64,000 nt of DNA. It comes from Clostridium sp. GTDB lineage: Bacteria > Bacillota > Clostridia > Clostridiales > Clostridiaceae. The translations under genes were made by a program, and so were the position numbers. This document shows positions 28,152-39,032 of the stretch, in pieces (positions within the stretch are counted from its first letter, which is position 1; every line of letters starts with the position of its first letter). The DNA lies in the NCBI RefSeq assembly GCF_017888565.1, contig NZ_JAGHFX010000004.1, positions 1 through 64,000 of the forward strand, in the 5' to 3' direction. The notes below the pieces were generated by a model. It saw only the letters and a list, made by a program, of their open reading frames with translations, was not told the DNA's origin and did no database searches.

Positions 28152-29171
28152 CTATTTACACTTTCTCTTTGATATATTTATTATGTCTCTTAATATTGCT
28201 GCAGCTGCATTTATAGTTCCTGATGCACCGCCTATTACACTAATGTCTCCTAAAGTATCTGTACTATAAAGCACACCTTTATTTTTACCATCTACAAAAT
28301 ATAGAGGGTGACTTTTACCTATAACTTCTGGTTTTACATGTGCTATTATTTCATTACCCTCTTTATATGCTCTTCCTATTAATTTAATTTTATTGCCATT
28401 CTTTTTTTCATTTATTATTAACCTTTTATCTAATAAATTTATTCCTTGTATCTTAATATCATCGATGGTTAAACTAGAATTCATAATAACATTAGCTAGT
28501 ATTAAAATTTTTGATGCAGTATCATATCCTTCTACATCTAGATTATAATTTGCTTCTGCTATTTCTAAACTTATAGCTTTGTTTAATGCTTCGTCATAAT
28601 CAACTCCATTTTCATACATTTCAGTTAAAATATAATTACTTGTTCCATTTAATATACCTTCAATTGACAACACATCTGATCCTGCTATATCAAAAGTTCC
28701 GACATTTATAGATGGAAGTGCCCCGCCTGTTGTGCACCCTATCCCAAGCTTTACATTATTTTTATCAGCTAAGTTTTTTAAGCTTTTATATTGTAATAAT
28801 ATTGGTCCCTTATTACCAGTTACTACGTTAATAGAACTCTCTAAAGCTAATCTTATATGAGTTAAACCCGGTTCCCCTGTTTCTATATTAGTGCTTGTTA
28901 ACTCTACAAGCATGTCTATATCATTATTTTTTATTATCGTATTTATATTTATGTCTTTTTCAAATTGTAGACTATCTAGATTTAATTTAAAATCATTGCT
29001 TATAATTTCATCTAAGTTTATTCCTGAGTTATTATAAATTCCGCCATTACTTTTTATTATGTATTTAACCTTTATATCAATTCCTAGATTAGATAAATAT
29101 TCATTTTTATCTTTTAAGAGTTTTATTAAAGCTTTGCTAACTCCTCCAAATCCTATTATACCTATATTCAT
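28152..29171 (-). CDS. Homoserine dehydrogenase
   Basis: MNIGIIGFGGVSKAL NAD motif; LSIEGILNGTSNYILTEM; start reassigned to internal ATG. Confidence 0.9.
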   Translation of the reverse strand: MNIGIIGFGGVSKALIKLLKDKNEYLSNLGIDIKVKYIIKSNGGIYNNSGINLDEIISNDFKLNLDSLQFEKDININTIIKNNDIDMLVELTSTNIETGEPGLTHIRLALESSINVVTGNKGPILLQYKSLKNLADKNNVKLGIGCTTGGALPSINVGTFDIAGSDVLSIEGILNGTSNYILTEMYENGVDYDEALNKAISLEIAEANYNLDVEGYDTASKILILANVIMNSSLTIDDIKIQGINLLDKRLIINEKKNGNKIKLIGRAYKEGNEIIAHVKPEVIGKSHPLYFVDGKNKGVLYSTDTLGDISVIGGASGTINAAAAILRDIINISKRKCK

Positions 29172-29450
29172 AATACATGCCCCCTTTATATTATTATAGT
29201 ATATCATTTTTATATTATATTTTTTCTTTTTCATATGCTTTTCACTATATCAACTAAAAACCTACAATAATATAAACCTTATATATCACCATTTATATTT
29301 TCATCTAAAAACTTTTCTATATTGTCTTTTAGATACTTTTGATATATATGTCCAACAATAATACATTTATTCCATTAATAAACTTTACCCAAAAATTCAT
29401 TGAATCTAATCTTAGAAGATCTACTATTTCTTAAAAAAATTAATCTTTAA

Positions 29451-29489
29451 ATAAAAAGAAACTCAAAATTTAAATTTGAATTTCTTTTT
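29451..29489. terminator. Terminator
   Basis: AAAAAGAAACTCAAAATTTAAATTTGAATTTCTTTTTA. Confidence 0.6.
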
Positions 29490-29505
29490 ATATTAGTCAA
29501 GTTCA

Positions 29506-30456
29506 TCAATTAGAAACTTCTGTACTAAATATCCATTCTTTATCTTTTATATTTCTACCTCTAATAATAACATTATTATCACTTACCTCAATATAAACTC
29601 CTTTAATATAATCTGCTTCTCTTCTAAAACCCTTTTCTTCATTTAAATCAGGTATAACAGTATAATGAATAGCTCCTGTATTAACTATTGTAAATGGTTT
29701 ATTTAAAACTACACTACTTTCATTTAAATCACTATGAGTATGTGATGCAAACATAATCACTTCTGGATATTGCTCTAATATCTTCTTAATTTCCTCACTT
29801 TGCTTTGATCCAATCCATGGATTATCTCCATAGTCTAAATGTTGATGTAAAAATACAAATATAGGTTTTCCCTTTTTATAGTTCTCAGATAACTTTTCTT
29901 TAAACCACTCTAACTGTTTGTCAGATATAAATGCTGTTACTGAATTTATAGTTTCAGAGTTACCATCTTCTGATCCAAGAGATATAAAATGATATCCACT
30001 CACCCATTTATCATGATATACTTTCTCTTCTCCTGAAAACTTAAGATATTTATTTATAAACATTTGAACCCGCTCTGGTGAATTTGATTTAATATTATAA
30101 TCAAAAAATTCGTGATTACCAATATTTTTTATAATAGTTTTAGGCAATAACTTTTTATTTTTATTTAAGGTCTTTTCTACTGAAGCGTATTGATCATCTA
30201 ACCCTTGATCTACAATATCCCCATTTAACACTAATGCGTCCATATTAGAATTTATTTCATATAAATCATTAATAGCTTTTTGAAAGTGATAAATATTCTC
30301 ATGAACATCTCCTAATACAGCAAAAGAAAGATCTGGATTTGATTTTGATGTTACCGTTTTAGCATTTGAATTTGACTTAGATTCATTAATATATGTAACT
30401 AATATTGATCCTAAAAGAATTATTGTAATTATAATAGTAGATTTAAATTTTTTCAT
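29506..30456 (-). CDS. Metallophosphoesterase (calcineurin-like), membrane-anchored or secreted
   Basis: LGDVHEN, NGDIVDQG, IGNHEFFD, FLHQHLD, ASHTHSD motifs. Confidence 0.9.
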   Translation of the reverse strand: MKKFKSTIIITIILLGSILVTYINESKSNSNAKTVTSKSNPDLSFAVLGDVHENIYHFQKAINDLYEINSNMDALVLNGDIVDQGLDDQYASVEKTLNKNKKLLPKTIIKNIGNHEFFDYNIKSNSPERVQMFINKYLKFSGEEKVYHDKWVSGYHFISLGSEDGNSETINSVTAFISDKQLEWFKEKLSENYKKGKPIFVFLHQHLDYGDNPWIGSKQSEEIKKILEQYPEVIMFASHTHSDLNESSVVLNKPFTIVNTGAIHYTVIPDLNEEKGFRREADYIKGVYIEVSDNNVIIRGRNIKDKEWIFSTEVSN

Positions 30457-30810
30457 CTTTAATCACCTCCATATTAACCTAAACAAAATATTAATAACCC
30501 TATTTTTTTCTATAATCTTTGTAATATTCATTTTTATTACTTAAAATTTTCTTAATTTAATATACTCTCTACTTATCTTTACTACTAATTGAGCATCTAT
30601 CAGTAATTATGCCTAATGCTTAAACTCAATATATACACTGTTTAAAAAGCATATACACATTAAATTTAAGCAAATGAAAATTATATAATTAAGATTTATT
30701 GTAATAATAAAACAAACTATATATTTAACATTGTAGGCAAAAAAAATCGTTAATTCTGTTTATAAGAACTAACGATTTTTCTTTTATTTAAAAATTATAT
30801 ATTCTAAATA

Positions 30811-32505
30811 TTAATCCATATCTAAGATATTTTTAATTTCGTTCTTGTATGCATCTGCTTTAGCGCCGAAGATAGCTTGAATTCCATTACCAACTTCAAC
30901 AACACCAGCTGCACCTAAAGATTTTAACTCATCTTTATTTACGTTTGCTTTATCTTTAACTTCAACTCTTAGTCTTGTTATACAAGCATCAACGCTAACT
31001 ATGTTTTCTTCTCCACCTAAAGCTGCTAAAACTGCTGGAGCTTTTTCAACTATTTCATTTTTTCCAGCCTTATTGTTACCAGACTTTTCATTTATATCAG
31101 CTTGAGTAATACCTGCTTTTTCTTGATAATCAGCTTTTGAATAAAGTTTAACTTCTTCTTCGCTTTCATCTCTACCAGGAGTCTTTAAGTTGAACTTCTT
31201 AATTAAGAATAAGAATAAGAAGTAGTAAACTACTGCATATACTATACCAACTAAGATTAATCTCAACCAGTTTGTTGGAACTCCTGCTCCTGCTGGTAAT
31301 AGACCAAATAATGTAAAGTCTATTAATCCACCTGAGAATGTCATACCTATGAATACATTTAATATATCCATTAACATGAATGATAACCCTGCTAATACAC
31401 AGTGAACTCCATATAATACTGGTGCAACAAATAAGAATGTAAATTCGATTGGTTCAGTTATACCAGTAAGTAATGCTGTAACTGCCGCTGATGCTAATAA
31501 TGAACCAACAGCTTTCTTTTTGCTTGGAGCTGCTGTCTTATACATAGCTAAAGCTGCTGCTGGAAGACCAAACATCATGAATGGGAACTTACCAGCCATA
31601 AATCTTGTAGTACCTGCAACTACTGTAGCCATATCTGCTGATGAAGCTCCAACTAAACTACTCATGCTTGATAATTGAGCAAAGTAAGCTGTATTAGCTC
31701 CTGCAACTGTTTGCCATACACCATCAACTAATATTTGTCCTTCAACAAATGATCCATACCAGAATGGTGTATAGAATACGTGGTGCAATCCAAATGGAAT
31801 TAACGCTCTTTCAATAACTCCATAGAAGAATGTTCCTATAGCACCTGCATTTCTAACTAATTCAGAAAGTACCCCTATACCATTTTGAACTACTGGCCAT
31901 ATAAATGCTAGTAAAGCACCAACTATTGCCATGGCTAAAGAAGTTACTATTGGTACAAATCTTGATCCTGAGAAGAATCCAATAACTTGTGGTAATTGTA
32001 TTGTATGATATTTATTGTGTAATATTGCTGTAACTATACCTGTTATGATACCACCAAATACTGACATATTTAATGTGAATATACCTAAGTTAGTAGTAAC
32101 ATAAGTACCATATTCACCAACTGCATCTGGAGTAACAACTCCTAATTGAGTTAATCCTAATGCTAACATTGAAGATATAACTTGGTTCATAACTATGAAA
32201 CCAAATATTGAAGCTAAGCCTGCAGTTCCTTTATCCTTTTTAGCAAGTCCAACTGCAACACCTACTGCAAATAGCAATGGTAGGTTTCCAAATATTATAT
32301 CCCCTACGTTTTTCATTATTGTTAATATTGCTGTAACTACAGGAATATTAACAAATGCTATTAATGGTTGATATACTGCTGGCGGATTAGATAATCCTGA
32401 TATACCTAGTAAAGCACCACCAACACCTAATAAAATACCTGCGATTGGTAAAGCTGCGATTGGAAGCATGATAGCTTTACCGATTCTTTGTAATTGTTGT
32501 AGCAT
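30811..32505 (-). CDS. PTS glucose/GlcNAc-family transporter subunit IIBC
   Basis: IIC plus IIB with [14 protein letters not shown] phosphorylation motif. Confidence 0.9.
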   Translation of the reverse strand: MLQQLQRIGKAIMLPIAALPIAGILLGVGGALLGISGLSNPPAVYQPLIAFVNIPVVTAILTIMKNVGDIIFGNLPLLFAVGVAVGLAKKDKGTAGLASIFGFIVMNQVISSMLALGLTQLGVVTPDAVGEYGTYVTTNLGIFTLNMSVFGGIITGIVTAILHNKYHTIQLPQVIGFFSGSRFVPIVTSLAMAIVGALLAFIWPVVQNGIGVLSELVRNAGAIGTFFYGVIERALIPFGLHHVFYTPFWYGSFVEGQILVDGVWQTVAGANTAYFAQLSSMSSLVGASSADMATVVAGTTRFMAGKFPFMMFGLPAAALAMYKTAAPSKKKAVGSLLASAAVTALLTGITEPIEFTFLFVAPVLYGVHCVLAGLSFMLMDILNVFIGMTFSGGLIDFTLFGLLPAGAGVPTNWLRLILVGIVYAVVYYFLFLFLIKKFNLKTPGRDESEEEVKLYSKADYQEKAGITQADINEKSGNNKAGKNEIVEKAPAVLAALGGEENIVSVDACITRLRVEVKDKANVNKDELKSLGAAGVVEVGNGIQAIFGAKADAYKNEIKNILDMD

Positions 32506-32637
32506 CTTATAATTCCTCCTTAAAAATATTTATATAATAAAAAATAAATTACTACAGTAGTATGTGCTACTATGGATTTATTATCTCCTTTTTATACAAT
32601 AGTTATGAAAATTATTTAAATCTATTGTAAAAAAATA

Positions 32638-32738
32638 AAAAAGGACCAAAAGCTTATAGATATAGTAATATCTATAATATTTTTAGTCCTTGCCTGCATA
32701 ACCAGTAACACACTACGTATTTAATTATGTGATTATGA
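32638..32738 (-). promoter_or_regulatory. Ribonucleic antiterminator (RAT; LicT/GlcT/BglG family) overlapping terminator
   Basis: Minus strand GTGTTACTGGTTATGCAGGCAAGGACTAAAAA...GGTCCTTTTTTATTTTTTT. Confidence 0.8.
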
Positions 32739-33141
32739 TATCATATCACTTTTTAAATGTAAATGATTTTTTATTATTTTACTATTTTATTTTTTTCCAT
32801 CAATTTATTTATCATATTATTGAGTAACTTATATTGATTCATATCTTCATTTTGTCTATTCATAAAACCAACTCCCTGTTACTTTATTATTATATATGTT
32901 ATAGATGAAAATTACCAATTTTATTATAATTCAAATTCTTTTCTTTTAATCGATTAAACTTTGTAATAATTTACTATGTATATAAATCTTATTATTTCTT
33001 TTTAAAATAAATTTTTTTGAAATAGTATTATCTATATACTATATATTTATAATAACAAACTATTTCCTTTACGTTTAAATAAACTCTTTTCACCTGTTTA
33101 AACTTTCATAAACTTGGACATAAATTAAATGAGGTGATATT

Positions 33142-33246
33142 TTGGAAAATAATACTAGCAATGCAAGTTCCTTAAGAATAGATTTATCAATTATTTTATT
33201 ATTAACGTCTTTTTTATTTTTTTTAATATACTGTGTTAGCTTATAA
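33142..33246 (+). CDS. Small membrane peptide (34 aa) MENNTSNASSLRIDLSIILLLTSFLFFLIYCVSL
   Basis: TTG start with GAGGTG RBS, single TM, own terminator at 33264-33314; absent from ORF track (size). Confidence 0.55.
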   Translation: MENNTSNASSLRIDLSIILLLTSFLFFLIYCVSL

Positions 33247-33263
33247 TAAAATTTTATAAATAC

Positions 33264-33314
33264 GCAAGAATAGTATGAATAGATTCCAAAATCTACATAC
33301 TATTTTTTTATTAT
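33264..33314 (+). terminator. Terminator downstream of 34-aa sORF
   Basis: AATAGTATGAATAGATTCCAAAATCTACATACTATTTTTTTA. Confidence 0.75.
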
Positions 33315-33649
33315 CAAATTAACAGTAAAATAATATAATTATTATCTTGAACTCATCAACAGTTCACATTTTTTTAAAATTTCATTGCAAATTAATGCTT
33401 TTTTCAATATCTCATCTTTATAACAATTCTACTTATACTTTGGTATTAACCCTATTTTACTTATAATTAATCTTTAAATATACAATTAACACTTTGTTAA
33501 CATTCAGAGTTTCTCTTTTATATTTATCATTTTTATAGCATGATTTACTATAAATTATCAGATTTTTCTATGGATTTTATACAAATCTGATTGTATAATT
33601 ATAAAAAAAATACTTAATTTACTACAAATTTCGAAAGGATTCGATAAAT

Positions 33650-34315
33650 ATGGCGTTAATAGGAATATTAATAATTATTGTAGGATTTGCATTAAAGTTT
33701 AATACAATTGCTGTTGTAATTGTATCTGGATTAGTAACTGGACTAGTTTCTGGTATGAGTATTTCAGAAATCCTTACCACTTTAGGACAAACCTTCGTTC
33801 AAAAAAGAGAAATGTGTTTATTTTTACTTACTCTTCCTGTTATAGGAATATGTGAAAGATATGGATTAAAAGAAAAAGCAATAATGCTTATAAAAAATGT
33901 AAAAGGCTTATCTACTGGAAAAATTATATCTGGATATTTATTTATTAGAGAAGTATCTATTGCAATGGCAGTTAAACTTGGTGGACATCCTCAGTTTGTA
34001 AGACCACTAATTAATCCAATGGCTCAAGGTGCTGCAATTTCAAAATATGGTGAATTAGATGAAGAAGATGAAGACTTAATAAAAGCTCACTCTGCTGCTG
34101 CTGATAACTATGGTAATTTCTTTGGACAAAATGTATTTATAGCAAACTCCGGTGTTTTACTTATCGCTGGTACCTTAGAAACTTTAGGATATAACGTGGA
34201 TACGTTGCAAATTGCTAAAGCTTCAATTCCAATTGCTATAATAGCTTTCATTTTAGGAGCTATTCAAAATTATTATCTAGATAAAAAACTTGCTAAAAAA
34301 TATAAAAATAGGTAG
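33650..34315 (+). CDS. DUF969 family membrane protein
   Basis: Polytopic; adjacent to DUF979 and pcp as in the known conserved cluster. Confidence 0.8.
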   Translation: MALIGILIIIVGFALKFNTIAVVIVSGLVTGLVSGMSISEILTTLGQTFVQKREMCLFLLTLPVIGICERYGLKEKAIMLIKNVKGLSTGKIISGYLFIREVSIAMAVKLGGHPQFVRPLINPMAQGAAISKYGELDEEDEDLIKAHSAAADNYGNFFGQNVFIANSGVLLIAGTLETLGYNVDTLQIAKASIPIAIIAFILGAIQNYYLDKKLAKKYKNR

Positions 34316-34324
34316 GTAGACTTT

Positions 34325-35254
34325 ATGGATATTAATATTTTTTCAAATATATTATTAGAAATATTTTACATTATGGTAGGTTTATTTTTTCTACTTACTA
34401 TGATGTTTACATTAAAAGATAAAAATCATAAAACTAAATACGGTACTTCTCTTTTTTGGGGAATACTTGGAGTTATATTTATATTGGGTGAAGTTATTCC
34501 TCCAATGATAACTGGGTTACTTATTATTGTTATAGGTATATTAGCTGCATTTAATCAAATTAATGTTGGAACCATTAAGCAATTAGATACAACTTTTGCA
34601 AATTTAAAAGCAACTAAAATTGGAATCAAAATATTTATTCCATCATTAATTATAGCTTTAGTTGCTTTAGGCATTGCTCAATTCACATCAATATCAGGGG
34701 TAACGGCTGTTGGTATTTCTGCGATAATAGCACTAATTGCAACATTCATAATAACAAAAGCTAAACCTAGTGAATTTATTGAAGATAGTAATAGAATGTT
34801 TCAATCTATAGGTGCTACTGCAATATTACCTCAGCTTCTAGCTGCTCTTGGAGCATTATTTACCGCTGCTGGTGTTGGTGATATTATCTCAAATATGATT
34901 TCAAACGTTATTCCTGAAGGAAACATACTAATAGGAATAAGCGCTTATTGTATAGGAATGGCTATATTTACAGCCATCATGGGGAATGGCTTTGCTGCAT
35001 TTTCCGTTATAACAGTTGGAATCGGAGTACCTTTTGTATTTGCTCAAGGTGGAGACCCTATTGTTGCATCAGCATTAGCCATGACAGCAGGTTTCTGTGG
35101 AACATTATTAACACCTATGGCGGCAAACTTTAATGTATTGCCAGTGGCTTTATTAGAAACTAAAGACAAGAATGCTGTCATAAAAGCACAGGCTATATTT
35201 GCAATTGTATTACTTGCAATTCATATACCACTTATGTACTTTTTAGCATTCTAG
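34325..35254 (+). CDS. DUF979 family membrane protein
   Basis: Polytopic; conserved [41 protein letters not shown]. Confidence 0.82.
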   Translation: MDINIFSNILLEIFYIMVGLFFLLTMMFTLKDKNHKTKYGTSLFWGILGVIFILGEVIPPMITGLLIIVIGILAAFNQINVGTIKQLDTTFANLKATKIGIKIFIPSLIIALVALGIAQFTSISGVTAVGISAIIALIATFIITKAKPSEFIEDSNRMFQSIGATAILPQLLAALGALFTAAGVGDIISNMISNVIPEGNILIGISAYCIGMAIFTAIMGNGFAAFSVITVGIGVPFVFAQGGDPIVASALAMTAGFCGTLLTPMAANFNVLPVALLETKDKNAVIKAQAIFAIVLLAIHIPLMYFLAF

Positions 35255-35276
35255 CATTGTAAGGGAGGCTTTATAT

Positions 35277-35918
35277 ATGAAAATATTAATTACAGGATTT
35301 GATCCATTTGGTGGAGAAAATATAAATCCAGCATTAGAAGCTGTGAAAAAATTACCTGATACCATTTTAAATAATGAAATAATAAAACTAGAAATTCCAA
35401 CTGTATTTGGAAAATCCATAGAAACAATTGAAGACAGTATAATAAAACATAATCCTGATGTAGTTATATCAGTAGGACAAGCTGGCGGAAGATTTGGCGT
35501 TACTCCAGAAAGAGTTGCAATTAACATAGATGATGCAAGAATAAAAGATAACGAAGGTAATCAACCAATAGATATATCTATTTTTAAAGATGGTGAAACT
35601 GCTTATTTCTCAAACCTTCCTATAAAAGCAATGGTAAAAGAAATGACAGAAAACGGAATACCAGCTTCTGTATCTAACACCGCTGGTACATTTGTATGTA
35701 ATCATGTTATGTATGGAGTATTATATTTAATTGATAAAAAATATCCAAATATGAGAGGTGGTTTTATACATGTACCTTATATACCTTCTCAAGTAACTAC
35801 AAAACCTAATATGCCATCTATGTCTATTGATGATATATCTAAAGGACTAGAACTTAGTATCAAAGCTATTATAGAAAATTCATCAGATATAAAAACTGTA
35901 GGTGGAGCTATTTGCTAA
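35277..35918 (+). CDS. pcp: Pyroglutamyl-peptidase I
   Basis: [41 protein letters not shown] catalytic Cys motif. Confidence 0.97.
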   Translation: MKILITGFDPFGGENINPALEAVKKLPDTILNNEIIKLEIPTVFGKSIETIEDSIIKHNPDVVISVGQAGGRFGVTPERVAINIDDARIKDNEGNQPIDISIFKDGETAYFSNLPIKAMVKEMTENGIPASVSNTAGTFVCNHVMYGVLYLIDKKYPNMRGGFIHVPYIPSQVTTKPNMPSMSIDDISKGLELSIKAIIENSSDIKTVGGAIC

Positions 35919-36352
35919 TGAATAGGAAACTCAAGATTTTTGTATATGGTAGCTTAAGAGAAGGCTTTTTTAACTATGACCTTTATTTAAAGGGAAAGAT
36001 TAATTCTATAAGACCTGCTGAAATAAGCGGATTTGAATTATATCATATGCCTTACAAAGGATATCCTGCCGTACTACCTGGAAAAAATACCATAGTCGGT
36101 GAAGTTGTTGAACTTATAAATTATGATTCAACACTTAAGCCTATGGATGAAATGGAAGGCTTCTTAGGCGAAGGAAACCCAAATAATGAATATTCAAGAA
36201 AAGTTGTAAAAGTAAAACTAACTGATGATGAAAGCTTTGAAGATTGTTATTCTTATTTCTATAATAAAGATATAGATCCAAAATTCCAAGATGAAGCTAT
36301 TTATATTGAAAATGGCGATTGGAAAGAATATATGCTAAAAGAAGTGAAATAG
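35912..36352 (+). CDS. Gamma-glutamylcyclotransferase (AIG2-like) family protein
   Basis: [10 protein letters not shown]-terminal motif; PMDEMEGF; overlaps pcp stop (translational coupling). Confidence 0.88.
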   Translation: MLMNRKLKIFVYGSLREGFFNYDLYLKGKINSIRPAEISGFELYHMPYKGYPAVLPGKNTIVGEVVELINYDSTLKPMDEMEGFLGEGNPNNEYSRKVVKVKLTDDESFEDCYSYFYNKDIDPKFQDEAIYIENGDWKEYMLKEVK

Positions 36353-36373
36353 TGAAAAAATGAAAGAACTAAG

Positions 36374-36405
36374 GTAAAACTCAGCTATATGCTGAGTTTT
36401 TTATT
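36374..36405 (+). terminator. Terminator
   Basis: AAAACTCAGCTATATGCTGAGTTTTTTA. Confidence 0.85.
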
Positions 36406-36430
36406 CTTCATTATAAATATCCTTTTCTTT

Positions 36431-36541
36431 TCATTTATTATATCTTCTTACTGCATTAAATACATCTTTCTCCACTGAGTCCCTGATAATATAAGACAAA
36501 ATAACTAAGAAAATTATGCTACCTATAAATCCTAACGCCAT
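36431..36541 (-). CDS. Possible small membrane peptide (36 aa)
   Basis: MALGFIGSIIFLVILSYIIRDSVEKDVFNAVRRYNK; AAGGAG 14-15 nt upstream. Confidence 0.35.
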   Translation of the reverse strand: MALGFIGSIIFLVILSYIIRDSVEKDVFNAVRRYNK

Positions 36542-36560
36542 TATTCTAATTCTCATCTCC

Positions 36561-37061
36561 TTATAAGTTTTTTACGAACTCATTACATTCTTTTCTATTT
36601 TTAAATATGTATATCTGCTTGTCTTTTTCTTTTTGAAGAATATTGTAAAACTTATCTCTATGTTCTTTATTAAAATTCCATATCCATTTTAGAAACTCCA
36701 AATCAAATCTTTCTGAACACCCATCTGCCATATCTGGACGTACTTTACCATAACTTAATAATACTCTTTTTATAACACCAAATAAGCAAGTCATCCTTGG
36801 ATAATCTAAATAGATTACAGTATCACACATTTCAATTCTTTCCTTTATTGTTCTATCATAATTACCATCTATTATCCACTTTTCCTTTTTTAATTCTTCT
36901 TTAAGTAAAACATTAAACTCTTCTCTTGATATATTTATCCATCCCGATTTCCAAAATAACTTATCAAGATGAACTACTGGTAAATTAGTTTTCTTAGATA
37001 AATTTCTAGCTAATGTAGATTTACCACTTCCTCCACATCCAATAATTAAAACTCTCTCCAT
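36561..37061 (-). CDS. FlaR/adenylate-kinase-like P-loop protein (topology modulation family)
   Basis: VLIIGCGGSGKSTLARNL Walker A; HLDKLFWKSGW. Confidence 0.85.
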   Translation of the reverse strand: MERVLIIGCGGSGKSTLARNLSKKTNLPVVHLDKLFWKSGWINISREEFNVLLKEELKKEKWIIDGNYDRTIKERIEMCDTVIYLDYPRMTCLFGVIKRVLLSYGKVRPDMADGCSERFDLEFLKWIWNFNKEHRDKFYNILQKEKDKQIYIFKNRKECNEFVKNL

Positions 37062-37094
37062 ATCTATTTATCTCCTGAGTATATTACAATATAT

Positions 37095-37283
37095 TTATTT
37101 TATATTCTTATTTTCTTCTATGCTGTTATCCGTTACTTCTTTTAATTCCTCAATACTTCTAACATGATTGCCACAGTTATTTCCAAAATAAATTCCCTTC
37201 TTAATTGGTGCAATTAAAAAACCAGCTACAACTCCTCCTAGAAAGCATGTTAAACATAATAATATCTTTTCTTTATTTTTCAT
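37095..37283 (-). CDS. Small single-TM hypothetical protein (62 aa)
   Basis: N-terminal hydrophobic GGVVAGFLIAPIKKG segment. Confidence 0.5.
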   Translation of the reverse strand: MKNKEKILLCLTCFLGGVVAGFLIAPIKKGIYFGNNCGNHVRSIEELKEVTDNSIEENKNIK

Positions 37284-37496
37284 TTAATTCCCACCATCCT
37301 TTTATACACTACTATACTATTTCTCTATAATATATGTTTATATAATTGTATTATATAAATATACATTTTTATCCGTATAACCCATTATTCTATTATTAAA
37401 ATCCTTATCAATATACTAAACTAAGATCTAATTATGAAAATTTAATGGAGCTATAGCATATTAAATTTTATATTATATACTATAGCTTCACCTTAT

Positions 37497-38357
37497 TTAT
37501 TTCTTTTCAACAGGTATCCATATTTCACAAAAGCACTCTGCTTCATTCTCTTCTTTATAAAACTCAAAATCAATATCATCTAACATAATATAGTCTGAGC
37601 TTGGTAAAAATTCATTAAATATTCTATTCCACATTTCACCAATGCAATCTCCATTTTCCCCTATACATTTAAAAACTCCCCATAATGTTGGCTTTACATC
37701 CCATACCTTAAACTCTTCTGGTACATCACCACCATCATATTTCATAGCAATTCCATAATCGAAGTATTTACTTTCTTTAGATATAGGTTTACATACACCA
37801 TAAATATCATGATTTGTTGTGTTGCTTTTTAATACATCAAACACACCATTCTCTGCGCATTCATTCCAAAAGTTAGGTATATCTTCATTATTATCTTCTG
37901 AAATTGATTCTACTCTGAACTCCTTAACCTTTACTAACAGTTTGAAACTTTCTTTTTTTACAATTTTATAATCCATAACTGTTCCACCTTCCAATGAAAT
38001 TTTTATTACAAGGCGATTAAAAGATTTCAATTCCATTCCAGATCGTCTTGCTATATTAGGTGTTACTCCATGGAATCTCATAAATGCCTTTGAAAAACTC
38101 TCTGGAGAATCATATCGATATTTTAATGAAATATCTAGAACTTTAGCATCTGACATAGAAATTTCTTGTCCAGCCATAGACAAACGTCTTTTCCTTATAT
38201 ATTCGTTAGCTGTTATGCCTGCTATCATGCTAAATAACCTATGAAAATGATAATTTGACATATAAACATGCCTTGCTACATCTTCATAATTAATATCCTC
38301 CAAAATATGCTTTTCCATATAATCAATTGATTTTTGTATGCTTTGAATGCAATCCAT
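37497..38357 (-). CDS. AraC-family regulator with GyrI-like effector domain
   Basis: AraC HTH (VYMSNYHFHRLFSMIAGITANEYIRKRRLSMAGQEI) plus C-terminal effector-binding domain. Confidence 0.92.
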   Translation of the reverse strand: MDCIQSIQKSIDYMEKHILEDINYEDVARHVYMSNYHFHRLFSMIAGITANEYIRKRRLSMAGQEISMSDAKVLDISLKYRYDSPESFSKAFMRFHGVTPNIARRSGMELKSFNRLVIKISLEGGTVMDYKIVKKESFKLLVKVKEFRVESISEDNNEDIPNFWNECAENGVFDVLKSNTTNHDIYGVCKPISKESKYFDYGIAMKYDGGDVPEEFKVWDVKPTLWGVFKCIGENGDCIGEMWNRIFNEFLPSSDYIMLDDIDFEFYKEENEAECFCEIWIPVEKK

Positions 38358-38516
38358 CTTCTTCTCACCTCATATATTCATTGTAAGGTATTAAAATTTA
38401 TAATTCCTAGCCAAGCTTGCTCAATTTTGTCCGAGTTAGTTTACCTAATTATACCATAATATATAAATTAATATAATTCAAAAAGAGTGTCTATCAAGGC
38501 ACTCTAATTTTAAAAC

Positions 38517-38714
38517 TTATTCATTTTTTAATGATGTTATCTTACTTTTACACTTAAATACTTGAACTAAAAAAGTAATAATTATAATAATTAATAGGAT
38601 AATTAAAAAAAATAATAGATCTGACTTATTCTTATCATAACTATTCATTTCATACACCAATTTTAACACCGCTAGCAATATATAATAAGTTGACTCTGTT
38701 ATAGGTATTCCCAT
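38517..38714 (-). CDS. Small membrane ORF with PadR-like N-terminal peptide; possible gene remnant
   Basis: MGIPITESTYYILLAVL resembles the start of PadR regulators, then TM segment; RBS AGAGGTG. Confidence 0.4.
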   Translation of the reverse strand: MGIPITESTYYILLAVLKLVYEMNSYDKNKSDLLFFLIILLIIIIITFLVQVFKCKSKITSLKNE

Positions 38715-38843
38715 TTTTAATTCACCTCTCTATATATCACCATCTGATATATTAATTATATCACTATTAAGTTTTTATAAATATATACCAAAAATTCTCA
38801 AATATTTTTCTACTACCAATTCAATCTCTAATTATTAAAACAA

Positions 38844-38936
38844 AAAGTGCCTAATAGTAATATGCTCACATTATAGTAGACAGTTAAAATAATAAAACTG
38901 TTCTATAATAGGAGCATATCATATCTAGACACTTTA
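38844..38936. repeat. ~40-bp-arm imperfect palindrome (terminator or MITE-like)
   Basis: AAAGTGCCTAATAGTAATATGCTCACATTATAGTAGACAGTT / AACTGTTCTATAATAGGAGCATATCATATCTAGACACTTT. Confidence 0.6.
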
Positions 38937-39032
38937 ACTACTTGATTAATTAAGTTTCTTCCCTTATTTCTTCGCTTATTTCATACTAATCTTGTTTTTA
39001 TAGCCATTATTTAATCATCATGAATATCAATC

